This document shows positions 1 through 5,547 of a DNA stretch of 6,237 bases, piece after piece; position 1 is the stretch's first letter; each line of letters opens with the position of its first letter. Origin of the DNA: Candidatus Omnitrophota bacterium (GTDB lineage: Bacteria > Omnitrophota > Gorgyraeia > Gorgyraeales > Gorgyraeaceae). The translations under genes were made by a program, and so were the position numbers. Location of the stretch: NCBI GenBank assembly GCA_020057645.1, contig JAGVFL010000101.1, forward strand, positions 1 through 6,237, read 5' to 3'. The notes below the pieces were generated by a model. The model was not told the origin of the DNA, searched no databases, and saw only the letters and a list, made by a program, of their open reading frames with translations.

Positions 1-617
1 AATACACTACTTATTCTGCCAACATCAAATTCTTTTAACAAATCTCTATATTTCATCTTGGCGCGCCATATGTCATCATCTAATATCCCAAGAATAAATT
101 TATAATCCACAAATGTCTCCTTTTCTACCTCGTTTAAAAATAATGCAGCCGAGGACCATCTATAATCAATAGAATTTTCAACCAAGCCTTTTTTTACAGG
201 GTTTATATGCGTATATAATGACGCTGCAAGAAGATATCTATCATCAAAACATAACGCAGACCTGTAAGCTCCGGAGAACACATGGCCTCTCCTTTGATAC
301 TTCTTATTAAAATATCCCGCATATCTCTGCAACAATGCCTTCATCGCATATGGCATATTTGATTCAAGAAATTTCAATAACAAGTGGATATGATTTGGCA
401 TAAGGGCAAAGCTTAGCACCTTGCACTTAAACTCGCATAGAATTTCTTTCATCAAATGGAGCATATAAAGATAATCCGCATCTTCTAAGAATAAGGGTTC
501 TGTTCCTGACGCATGCTGAGTAATATGACTTACGGCTCCTTCAAAACAATACTTATTCCTGGCCCTAAAATACCGCTTTACCTTGCCCTGTTCAATTAAA
601 TCAATTATATCCGTCAC
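1..617 (-). CDS. REP-associated tyrosine transposase (Y1/HUH, IS200-like), C-terminus cut by window edge
   Basis: This gene encodes a single-strand DNA transposase of the Y1 HUH family, the TnpA-REP/RAYT branch that cuts and joins DNA at palindromic REP-type hairpins. The reading frame is open from a GTG at 617 to the left edge (205 codons visible, no stop). The GTG is chosen because GAGGAGG lies 6 nt upstream. Visible motifs are MPNHIHLLL at residues 73-81, whose H76 and H78 form the HUH metal site; a tyrosine-rich helix and RRGHVF segment at about 99-114, where Y99, Y102 or Y107 should include the nucleophile (not resolved by eye); and YTHINPVKKGLV at 135-146 followed by DYRWSS at 151-156, which is characteristic of RAYT proteins. 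An N-terminal segment with RARNKYCF and H31-I-T matches the usual start of the fold. Two REP-like palindromes lie immediately upstream. Family assignment is firm; current activity is unknown because the end is missing. Confidence 0.9.
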   Translation of the reverse strand, partial: MTDIIDLIEQGKVKRYFRARNKYCFEGAVSHITQHASGTEPLFLEDADYLYMLHLMKEILCEFKCKVLSFALMPNHIHLLLKFLESNMPYAMKALLQRYAGYFNKKYQRRGHVFSGAYRSALCFDDRYLLAASLYTHINPVKKGLVENSIDYRWSSAALFLNEVEKETFVDYKFILGILDDDIWRAKMKYRDLLKEFDVGRISSV

Positions 618-623
618 AATACA

Positions 624-630
624 CCTCCTC
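624..630 (-). promoter_or_regulatory. Ribosome binding site of the transposase gene
   Basis: On the minus strand the bases read GAGGAGG, followed by 6 nt and a GTG codon. This near-perfect Shine-Dalgarno sequence decides the start of the transposase frame at 617. It begins only 9 nt past the end of the upstream REP-like palindrome, so the palindrome would sit in the mRNA leader next to the ribosome site. Confidence 0.75.
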
Positions 631-638
631 TGGTTAAA

Positions 639-686
639 CAAGTTTACAAACTGACAATGTCAGAGTGTCACCTTATTTGGGTTTCT
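639..686. repeat. REP-like palindromic element, copy A
   Basis: The core is CTGACA-A-TGTCAG (651-663), a 6-bp inverted repeat around one base. Imperfect outer arms flank it: GTTTACA on the left (642-648), and TGTCA followed by CCTTATTTGG on the right. Aligned by eye with the reverse complement of copy B, 36 of 47 positions agree, including the core, TTACA, TGTC and CCTTATT. The core alone is symmetric, but the flanks give the element a direction, and A and B therefore form an inverted pair about 57 bp apart. This is the arrangement of REP doublets around RAYT transposase genes. I infer it is the substrate of the adjacent transposase. Confidence 0.75.
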
Positions 687-743
687 ATCATATATGACAC
701 ATTTGGAAGTAGTTTTCTTTCAATTATTTTAAAAATTTTTATT

Positions 744-791
744 AATAACCTGAATAAGGCGACAAACTGACATTGTCAGAGTGTAACATTA
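744..791. repeat. REP-like palindromic element, copy B, inverted relative to A
   Basis: The core CTGACA-T-TGTCAG spans 767-779, flanked by AATAAGGCGACA on the left and GTGTAACATTA on the right. It is the inverted partner of copy A. Its outer end reaches the TAA stop codon of thrC (791-789), so the element starts exactly where the threonine synthase gene ends. On the thrC transcript it would form a short hairpin but is not followed by a run of U, so it is not a standard intrinsic terminator. No other thrC terminator is visible before the transposase gene. Confidence 0.75.
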
Positions 792-1838
792 GAGGATTTC
801 GCGGAGAACTGATTGGAGATTTGCGGGAACTACTTTGGGTTCTTTGATGGATTTTATGGCGCGGTCAGGGTCTTTGAGGCCGTGGCCGGTAAGGATGCAG
901 ACGACTTTGGGATTTTTGAATTTTTTGAAGTAATCTTTTTTAGCTAGTTTCATTAAGCCTGCCACTGACGCGGCTGACGCAGGCTCTACGAATACGCCTT
1001 CTTTTGACGCGAGGAATTTATAGGCTTGGAGTATTTCATCGTCAGAAACCATGTCTATGAGGCCTTTGGATTCATCGCGGGCAGATTCTGCCTGTTTCCA
1101 GCTGGCAGGATTTCCGATGCGGATAGCAGTAGCAATGGTCTCTGGCTTTTCTACTACCCTCCCGCGGACTATAGGAGCTGCGCCTTCTGCCTGGAAACCA
1201 AGCATTACAGGAAGATTATTTATCTTTCCTTTTTCTTTATACTCTTTATAGCCTTTCCAGTAAGCAGTGATATTGCCCGCGTTTCCCACAGGTATAGCGT
1301 GAAAATCAGGCGCTACTCCCAGCTGTTCGCATATTTCAAACGAGCCGGTCTTCTGGCCCTCGATCCTGTAAGGATTTATGGAATTTACAAGCTGGATGTG
1401 GTGCTTGGCAGTGATTTCTTTTACAAGGTTAAGCGCGTCGTCAAAATTTCCATCTATAGCGATGACCTGAGCGCCGTGTATGAGCGCCTGGGCAAGTTTA
1501 CCAAGCGCTATGGCGCCTTTTGGAACTAAAACAATGCATTTAATCCCTGCCCTTGCCGCGTACGCGGCTGCTGAGGCAGAAGTATTGCCGGTAGAAGCGC
1601 AAATGACTGCCACGTGTTTTTCTTCCAGGGCCTTTGAGACGGCCAAAGTCATGCCTCTATCTTTAAAAGAACTGGTCGGGTTAAGGCCTTCGTATTTTAA
1701 ATAGACATCTCCCGAGACCAATTTTGAAAGATGACACGAATATAAAAGAGGGGTATTGCCTTCATTAAGAGTGACAATAGGAGTAGCTTTGGTGACCGGC
1801 AGAAATTCTTTATATTTATTAATAATGCCCTTATACAT
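789..1838 (-). CDS. thrC: Threonine synthase
   Basis: This is a PLP-dependent cytoplasmic enzyme that converts O-phospho-L-homoserine to L-threonine plus phosphate, the last step of threonine synthesis. At 349 residues it has the length of the short bacterial form (about 350, as in Bacillus) rather than the longer E. coli-type enzyme. Supporting motifs: NEGNTPL at 25-31; [10 protein letters not shown] at 53-62 with the PLP lysine K59; [10 protein letters not shown] at 81-90, which contacts substrate and cofactor; the glycine-rich phosphate loop PVGNAGN at 183-189; EPASAAS and LTGHGLKD near the end. The ATG at 1838 is supported by GAGGTGG 7 nt upstream. It lies 51 nt downstream of hom, separated by a hairpin, and is probably cotranscribed with hom and tRNA-Pro. 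No thrB is present here, so homoserine kinase must be encoded elsewhere. Confidence 0.95.
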   Translation of the reverse strand: MYKGIINKYKEFLPVTKATPIVTLNEGNTPLLYSCHLSKLVSGDVYLKYEGLNPTSSFKDRGMTLAVSKALEEKHVAVICASTGNTSASAAAYAARAGIKCIVLVPKGAIALGKLAQALIHGAQVIAIDGNFDDALNLVKEITAKHHIQLVNSINPYRIEGQKTGSFEICEQLGVAPDFHAIPVGNAGNITAYWKGYKEYKEKGKINNLPVMLGFQAEGAAPIVRGRVVEKPETIATAIRIGNPASWKQAESARDESKGLIDMVSDDEILQAYKFLASKEGVFVEPASAASVAGLMKLAKKDYFKKFKNPKVVCILTGHGLKDPDRAIKSIKEPKVVPANLQSVLREIL

Positions 1839-1852
1839 ATAAGAACCACCTC

Positions 1853-1887
1853 AACCCCGTAGGAGACCTACGGCCACCTACGGGGTT
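1853..1887 (-). repeat. Two-state hairpin between hom and thrC
   Basis: AACCCCGTAGG (1853-1863) and CCTACGGGGTT (1877-1887) form a perfect 11-bp inverted repeat with a 13-nt loop. A further CCTACGG (1867-1873) lies in the loop and can pair instead with CCGTAGG (1857-1863) across 3 nt, so two exclusive hairpins are possible. The element begins 2 nt after the hom stop and abuts the thrC Shine-Dalgarno (1852-1846). On the transcript it is followed by TTGAGGTGG, not a U run, so it is unlikely to be an intrinsic terminator. It may be a dispersed palindromic repeat, an RNA processing or stability element, or a control of thrC translation. Confidence 0.65.
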
Positions 1888-1889
1888 TC

Positions 1890-3185
1890 TTATTTCTCTA
1901 ACCTTATGATGACGCTTTTCTTTTTTATGGCAGGCAGTTTATTTATTTTGGACAAAGCGGCCTGCATGTCTTTTTCTTTTGCCTCGTGGGTGAGCATGAC
2001 TATGGGAACGATATGCGACTTGCTGCGCTCTTTCTGCACGACGCTCGCAATGCTGATATTGTGCCTGCCTAAAAGGTCGGCTATATTCGCGAGCACCCCG
2101 GGCTTATCTATCGCGGAAAAATGCGCGTAGTACCTGGTGACAACGTCGTCCATTTTCCTGACTTTTTTTATTTCAGTATCCCTGGGGATTACGGATTCCG
2201 CGGAATTCTTTCCGCAGGCAATCTTATAGCCGATATCCACTATGTCGCTCACTACAGCGCTTGAGGTAGGCAGTTTACCCGCGCCCTGGCCGTAGAACAG
2301 CTGTTTACCCACTAAATCAGCTTCTATGAATATCGCGTTATACGCCCCTGAGACCGACGAGAGCAGATATTCCGAAGGTAAAAAAGTAGGGTGAACCCTT
2401 ACTTCCAATTCGTTGCCGTAGCGCTTAGCTATCGCGAGTAGTTTTATCACGTAACCAAGTTCTTTGGCATACTGGATATCAAAATTAGAGATGTCTTCAA
2501 TCCCCTCTACATAAATATCGCTTAGATCCACTCTTTTTCCAAAAGCCAGGAGCGAAAGTATCGCAAGTTTATGGCTGGAATCAAGGCCTTTTATGTCCAG
2601 AGAAGGGTCTTTTTCAGCAAAGCCTTTTAACTGCGCTTCCTTGAGAGCGGCCTTAAAACTCGCGCCTCCAGTGGACATGCTTGATAATATGTAATTTGAA
2701 GTGCCGTTCAGGATGCCAAAGACGCTGGAAAATCTATTGCCCACCATGCCTTCGCGTATGGCTTTTATGATGGGGATTCCTCCGGCAACACTCGCCTCAA
2801 AATATATTTCCCTGTTTGAGTCCATGGCCTTTTGGAAGATATCCATGCCTTCAGCTGCCAGAAGCAATTTATTCGCGGTCACCACGTGCTTGCCTTTTGA
2901 CAACGCCTTCATCACTATCTCTTTCGCAGGATGAATGCCGCCTATTAATTCAACGATAATATGAATATTGGGGTCATTTATCACCCTGTCAGCATCTTTG
3001 GTAAGCATGCCTTTAGGGATATTCACGTCTCTTTTTGAAGAAAGGTCCTTGTCGCAGACTAATGAAAGGTTAAAGTCTATACCGGAGCGTTTTAATAACA
3101 TGTCTCTACGCTCCATCAAAGACTTTGCCACGCCGGATCCTATGGTACCAAAACCTATCAAGCCGATATTTATTTTATTATCCAT
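1890..3185 (-). CDS. hom: Homoserine dehydrogenase with C-terminal ACT domain
   Basis: This enzyme reduces L-aspartate-4-semialdehyde to L-homoserine with NAD(P)H, at the branch to threonine and methionine. The 431-residue length fits the monofunctional Hom plus ACT form. Order of domains: Rossmann fold with GFGTIGSG (11-18); VVTANK (101-106, with K106); the catalytic region with GGIPIIKAIREG (135-146), NGTSNYIL (160-167) and residues E191, D202 and K206, spaced like the yeast enzyme's E208, D219 and K223; ACT domain from about 352, expected to bind threonine for feedback inhibition. I chose the ATG at 3185. The frame stays open to an upstream ATG at 3290, but that stretch is the tRNA-Pro gene read as protein. 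No Shine-Dalgarno is evident before 3185. Transcription probably comes from the promoter ahead of the tRNA, and thrC follows. Confidence 0.94.
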   Translation of the reverse strand: MDNKINIGLIGFGTIGSGVAKSLMERRDMLLKRSGIDFNLSLVCDKDLSSKRDVNIPKGMLTKDADRVINDPNIHIIVELIGGIHPAKEIVMKALSKGKHVVTANKLLLAAEGMDIFQKAMDSNREIYFEASVAGGIPIIKAIREGMVGNRFSSVFGILNGTSNYILSSMSTGGASFKAALKEAQLKGFAEKDPSLDIKGLDSSHKLAILSLLAFGKRVDLSDIYVEGIEDISNFDIQYAKELGYVIKLLAIAKRYGNELEVRVHPTFLPSEYLLSSVSGAYNAIFIEADLVGKQLFYGQGAGKLPTSSAVVSDIVDIGYKIACGKNSAESVIPRDTEIKKVRKMDDVVTRYYAHFSAIDKPGVLANIADLLGRHNISIASVVQKERSKSHIVPIVMLTHEAKEKDMQAALSKINKLPAIKKKSVIIRLEK

Positions 3186-3207
3186 GATAATACTGCTTTT
3201 TATATTA

Positions 3208-3284
3208 TGGTCGGGACGGCTGGATTCGAACCAGCGACCCCCTGAACCCCATTCAGGTGCGCTAGCCATCTGCGCCACGCCCCG
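3208..3284 (-). tRNA. tRNA-Pro (anticodon GGG), CCA encoded
   Basis: The 77-nt cloverleaf folds completely. The acceptor CGGGGCG pairs with CGTCCCG (one G-U), the D stem is GCGC/GCGC, the anticodon stem is CCTGA/TCAGG with loop ATGGGGT, the variable region is GGGTC, and the T arm is GCTGG-TTCGAAT-CCAGC. The anticodon GGG reads CCC. The C1-G72 pair with A73 is the identity signature of bacterial tRNA-Pro. The 3' CCA is in the DNA (3210-3208). A strong promoter lies just upstream. There is no terminator before hom, which starts 22 nt after the CCA, so the tRNA is probably released from a longer hom-thrC transcript by RNase processing. Confidence 0.97.
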
Positions 3285-3305
3285 GACCAAATTACATGTT
3301 TAGAA

Positions 3306-3334
3306 ATTATACCATACCAGAAGCGTGGTTTCAA
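3306..3334 (-). promoter_or_regulatory. Sigma70-type promoter for tRNA-Pro-hom-thrC
   Basis: TTGAAA (3334-3329) is separated by exactly 17 bp from a perfect TATAAT (3311-3306). The -10 is preceded by TG plus one base, as in an extended -10 element. Predicted initiation is near 3299, about 15 nt before the 5' end of mature tRNA-Pro. The -35 begins 2 nt after the gpsA stop codon. No other good promoter was seen between here and thrC. Confidence 0.8.
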
Positions 3335-3335
3335 A

Positions 3336-4325
3336 TCATTCAGCTTTCGGCTCTCTTGTCATCAATTCGTTGACTGCCGAAAGAGGAGATTTATTTCCAA
3401 ATAAAACCGCATGCACTTGCTGGGTGATAGGCAATTCCACATTATATTTTTTGCCAAGCTCCACTGCGGCGCGTGAAGTCCACGCGCCTTCTATCTCCAT
3501 GACGCTCTTATTTAAAAGCAATTCCGGCCTGGAGCCTTTTCCTATCTCTAAACCAAATCTGTGATTCCTGCCTTCGGGGCTCACGCAGGTAGTAATCATG
3601 TCTCCCAATCCGCTCAAGCCCTGAAAAGTATCCCTGGAAGCGCCCATTGCCAAGCCAAGACGAGTCATCTCCGCGAGCCCTCTTGTGAGTATGGCTGCTT
3701 TTGTATTTGCCCCGAACCCAAGCCCGTCTGAAATGCCTGACGCTATCGCTATTATATTTTTAAGGGCTCCTCCAAGCTCCACGCCTATCAGATCTTTATT
3801 GGTGTAAACCCTGAAATGCTCTGCCCTGAATACGTCGCTGACCCTTCTGGCAAAGATCTCGTCCTCTGAAGCTACGACTACAGCCGTAGGGATCCCGCGG
3901 CTGACTTCAGGGGCAATGCTGGGGCCTGATAAAACAGCGATCTCCACTCCTCCCAGCACTTCTTTTGCAACCTCGCTCATCCTTTTCAAAGACTTTTCTT
4001 CTATGCCTTTTGCAACGCTCACGAAACCTGCCCGGGATTCCTTTAATACTTTCGCATTTTTCGTGATGACGTCCCTGAAAAATCTGGACGGTATCGCCAG
4101 GACTATGATATTGGCGTCTTCGCAGGCATGGTATATTTCGCTTGTAAGCCGGATAGACTTCGGAATTTTAAAACCCGGCAAGAATTTTTTATTTTCTCCG
4201 TCCAGTTTTATGGCTTCTATATCTTCTTTAAAGGCGCCCCAGAGAGAGACATCGAACCCTTTATTTTTCAATAAAATGGCTAACGCAGTGCCCCATCCGC
4301 CGTCACCTAAAACTGATATTTTCAA
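3336..4325 (-). CDS. gpsA: Glycerol-3-phosphate dehydrogenase [NAD(P)+]
   Basis: This cytoplasmic enzyme reduces dihydroxyacetone phosphate to sn-glycerol-3-phosphate, the backbone of phospholipids. Length is 329 residues, normal for the family. The start is a TTG at 4325 with AGGAGG 5 nt upstream, so the protein begins MKISVLGDGGWGTALA. The frame extends to another TTG at 4376, but that stretch holds the promoter and has no ribosome site. Motifs: GDGGWG dinucleotide fold (7-12), AKGIE (105-109), GPSIAPEV (134-141), LGGALKN with catalytic K189, GFGANTKAAILTRG (203-216), GLGDMITTC (240-248). It is a single gene between its own promoter and the tRNA promoter. No clear terminator was seen in the short gap before the tRNA. 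Confidence 0.95.
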   Translation of the reverse strand: MKISVLGDGGWGTALAILLKNKGFDVSLWGAFKEDIEAIKLDGENKKFLPGFKIPKSIRLTSEIYHACEDANIIVLAIPSRFFRDVITKNAKVLKESRAGFVSVAKGIEEKSLKRMSEVAKEVLGGVEIAVLSGPSIAPEVSRGIPTAVVVASEDEIFARRVSDVFRAEHFRVYTNKDLIGVELGGALKNIIAIASGISDGLGFGANTKAAILTRGLAEMTRLGLAMGASRDTFQGLSGLGDMITTCVSPEGRNHRFGLEIGKGSRPELLLNKSVMEIEGAWTSRAAVELGKKYNVELPITQQVHAVLFGNKSPLSAVNELMTREPKAE

Positions 4326-4330
4326 TGTAA

Positions 4331-4336
4331 CCTCCT
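4331..4336 (-). promoter_or_regulatory. Ribosome binding site that fixes the gpsA TTG start
   Basis: AGGAGG on the minus strand lies 5 nt before TTG at 4325. It places the N-terminus directly before the dinucleotide-binding strand, as in other GpsA proteins, and removes 17 residues from the longest open frame. Confidence 0.85.
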
Positions 4337-4347
4337 GAATTAATTTA

Positions 4348-4376
4348 AGTTTATCATATGGCAATAAGGTAGTCAA
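4348..4376 (-). promoter_or_regulatory. Probable sigma70-type promoter of gpsA
   Basis: TTGACT (4376-4371) is followed after 17 bp by TAAACT (4353-4348), which matches the -10 consensus at 4 of 6 positions. An overlapping TATGAT has poor spacing. Predicted initiation near 4341 gives a leader of about 16 nt that contains the AGGAGG. It sits about 15 bp past the REP-like palindrome C and well beyond the terminator of the upstream gene, which fits an independent transcript. Confidence 0.45.
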
Positions 4377-4390
4377 TATATGATTATTGT

Positions 4391-4437
4391 CCTCATAAGT
4401 TTACATCCTGACATTGTCAGAGTGTAAACTTATCAGG
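4391..4437. repeat. REP-like palindromic element, solitary copy C
   Basis: This copy has the same CTGACA-T-TGTCAG core (4408-4420) as copies A and B. Here the outer arms are intact: ATAAGTTTACA (4395-4405) pairs perfectly with TGTAAACTTAT (4423-4433), so the 39-bp palindrome has only two non-Watson-Crick positions, and CCT/AGG ends extend it by 3 bp past one mismatch. It resembles copy A in the forward direction (AAGTTTACA, TGTCAGAGTGT, CTTAT, GG). It lies between a terminator and the gpsA promoter, about 3.6 kb from the transposase gene, and has no transposase of its own. I infer it was dispersed in trans. Confidence 0.75.
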
Positions 4438-4440
4438 GGA

Positions 4441-4482
4441 TAATAAAAAGCCCCGGCCTTTTATCTATCAAAAAGACCGGGG
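4441..4482 (-). terminator. Rho-independent terminator of the 121-residue gene
   Basis: On the minus strand CCCCGGTCTTTT pairs with AAAAGGCCGGGG (12 bp with one mismatch) across an 8-nt loop, and the stem is followed by CTTTTTATTA. This is a standard intrinsic terminator about 100 nt downstream of the stop at 4585. The space between holds the 17-bp stem at 4498-4555. The other strand lacks a T run, so the terminator works leftward only. Confidence 0.82.
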
Positions 4483-4497
4483 TTGACCAAGGAGTAA

Positions 4498-4563
4498 ACC
4501 CCGTTCCAAATCTAAGAGATAGCTTTAAAAAATTCACGTAGATTTGGAACGGGGTAAAGCTAT
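4498..4563. repeat. Perfect 17-bp inverted repeat with possible pseudoknot
   Basis: Bases 4498-4514 are the exact reverse complement of 4539-4555 (17 bp, arm ACCCCGTTCCAAATCTA), with a 24-nt loop. Within the loop ATAGCTTTA (4519-4527) is the exact complement of TAAAGCTAT (4555-4563) just outside the stem, so an H-type pseudoknot or a competing 9-bp hairpin can form. A small CTATA-AAAC-TATAG hairpin (4560-4573) overlaps the flank. It lies in the 3' untranslated region of the 121-residue gene, ahead of its terminator. It could be a dispersed palindrome, an mRNA stability element or a structured RNA; I do not recognise a named family. Confidence 0.7.
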
Positions 4564-4584
4564 AAAACTATAGAACCACCCCCT

Positions 4585-4950
4585 TTATTCAGGTGTATAT
4601 GCGTATGAAAAATCTACTTCAAAAGAATGCTTGAACGCAACTGAATAAATATCGCACTGAGATACCGCGTAAAATTTCCCTATAATATCGCATATAAACG
4701 CGTCTTTATTGAGTATTGTATCGCGCTTTTTGATAATAAAAACGTGCCTCTTGCCGGCATTCGGCCCAACATTCTTTTTCCATGCCAATAGTTCTTCTAA
4801 GCTTTTAAATTTATTGCAGGCGCCTATTATATAGGTAGAGCGTCTTTGCGTTGTGGTAGTAACTCCGTTTTGATCAAAAGTCTCAGAGACAAAGAGGTCT
4901 TTTCTTTTTTTATTTCCCGAGGTTATGTTTTTAAATAGGAGTTCTCTCAT
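4585..4950 (-). CDS. Unrecognised 121-residue protein
   Basis: I do not recognise this protein. The ATG at 4950 has AGAGG 5 nt upstream, and the gene has its own consensus promoter and terminator, so it is very probably real. The sequence starts MRELLFKNIT and has a basic patch KKRKD (14-18), a threonine run followed by QRRSTY (31-40), a segment LEELLAWKK (51-59) likely to be helical, GKRHVFIIKKRD (66-77), and a C-terminal half of alternating hydrophobic and polar residues that looks like beta strands. There are three cysteines (C45, C88, C99) without a metal-site spacing. No signal peptide or membrane segment is evident. It is likely a small soluble, possibly nucleic-acid-binding protein given the basic patches, but that is speculative. 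Confidence 0.75.
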   Translation of the reverse strand: MRELLFKNITSGNKKRKDLFVSETFDQNGVTTTTQRRSTYIIGACNKFKSLEELLAWKKNVGPNAGKRHVFIIKKRDTILNKDAFICDIIGKFYAVSQCDIYSVAFKHSFEVDFSYAYTPE

Positions 4951-5028
4951 GCTAACCTCTTTAATATAAACTTTTTAAATCTTTTTAATACGAGAATAAA
5001 AAAAATAACCTTTTCTCTTCTTGATTAA

Positions 5029-5057
5029 ATTATATCACACGTTTAAATCTTTGTCAA
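5029..5057 (-). promoter_or_regulatory. Fully consensus sigma70 promoter inside the end of lspA
   Basis: TTGACA (5057-5052) and TATAAT (5034-5029) are both perfect and are separated by exactly 17 bp, with TG plus one base before the -10. The -35 and spacer encode the last lspA codons, and the -10 starts one base past the lspA stop. Initiation is expected near 5022, giving an A/T-rich leader of about 70 nt before the 121-residue gene. Confidence 0.85.
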
Positions 5058-5547
5058 ATTTGACGAAAGAAACGATAAGCAATGCTGTTCCTATCGTAAT
5101 AGAGGAATCTGCAAAGTTAAAAACAGGCCATATTCTAACATCAATAAAATCAATGACATACCGCAAACTAACCCTATCTATCAGATTGCCCAGCGCCCCT
5201 GACATTATAAGAATCAAGCCGAGATTTAAAATAAAATTGCCAAAAAATTTGTCATTTCTGATAGCCTTTAAAAGAATAGCCCCTATTATTACTACCGCGA
5301 TCACTGATACTGCAATAAAAAACCAAGTGCTGTTTTTAAAAAGTCCGAATGCCGCGCCGGTATTTTTTATAAACGTCACGTGCAGTACATTCTTTATTAT
5401 AGGTATGGATTGGCCCGGGGATAACCTTGAAGAAACAACTGCCTTGGAAACCTGATCTATGAGGAGGATTAAAAAAATGGAAAGAATACTTACGACACTA
5501 CTTATCCTTTTCCTCTTTTGACTTGCACTGTATGCAATATTTGGCAT
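5035..5547 (-). CDS. lspA: Lipoprotein signal peptidase (signal peptidase II)
   Basis: This inner-membrane aspartic protease removes signal peptides from diacylglyceryl-modified prolipoproteins. Numbered from the ATG at 5547 (170 residues), it shows a first membrane segment at about 18-30 ending in DQVSK (31-35), the conserved NTGAAFGLF (62-70), membrane segments at about 76-93 and 103-118, the catalytic dyad D124 in GNLIDR and D147 in FNFADSSI, and a final membrane segment at about 148-162. The start is uncertain. ATG codons at 5559 and 5547 lie inside the dksA-like gene and have no ribosome site. Between the end of that gene and the first membrane helix there is no in-frame ATG, GTG or TTG, only ATA or ATT codons. 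It is the last gene of an ileS-dksA-lspA set, probably translated by coupling. Confidence 0.93.
   Translation of the reverse strand: MPNIAYSASQKRKRISSVVSILSIFLILLIDQVSKAVVSSRLSPGQSIPIIKNVLHVTFIKNTGAAFGLFKNSTWFFIAVSVIAVVIIGAILLKAIRNDKFFGNFILNLGLILIMSGALGNLIDRVSLRYVIDFIDVRIWPVFNFADSSITIGTALLIVSFVKFDKDLNV

Noticed and set aside
688..697. Perfect palindrome TCATATATGA between REP copies A and B as an operator or transposase promoter
   Set aside because: It is short and A/T-rich, and no -35 element with acceptable spacing was found, so neither call can be supported.
639..791. CRISPR array
   Set aside because: Only two inverted copies here and one distant copy, with no regular direct repeats or spacers and no cas genes.
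1026..1529. Plus-strand open frame of 167 codons, and the other plus-strand frames across the window
   Set aside because: They lie opposite confidently identified minus-strand genes, lack ribosome sites and resemble no protein family; they are shadows.
1853..1887. Rho-independent terminator of hom
   Set aside because: The stem is strong, but the minus strand continues with TTGAGGTGG rather than a U run. The T-rich side faces the plus strand, where no gene ends.
3186..3290. A 35-residue N-terminal extension of homoserine dehydrogenase starting at ATG 3290
   Set aside because: The stretch is tRNA-Pro read in one frame. The conserved protein begins at the ATG at 3185, directly before the Rossmann fold.
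4326..4376. A 17-residue N-terminal extension of GpsA
   Set aside because: The TTG at 4376 has no ribosome site and overlaps the likely -35 element; AGGAGG plus TTG at 4325 gives the family's normal N-terminus.
4951..5021. Riboswitch or leader structure ahead of the 121-residue gene
   Set aside because: The leader is A/T-rich with only a weak 5-bp GAGAA/TTCTC pairing; no known riboswitch core is visible.
5490..5498. GTG start for lspA just after AAGG
   Set aside because: It is out of frame with lspA and meets a stop after two codons (GTG TCG TAA).
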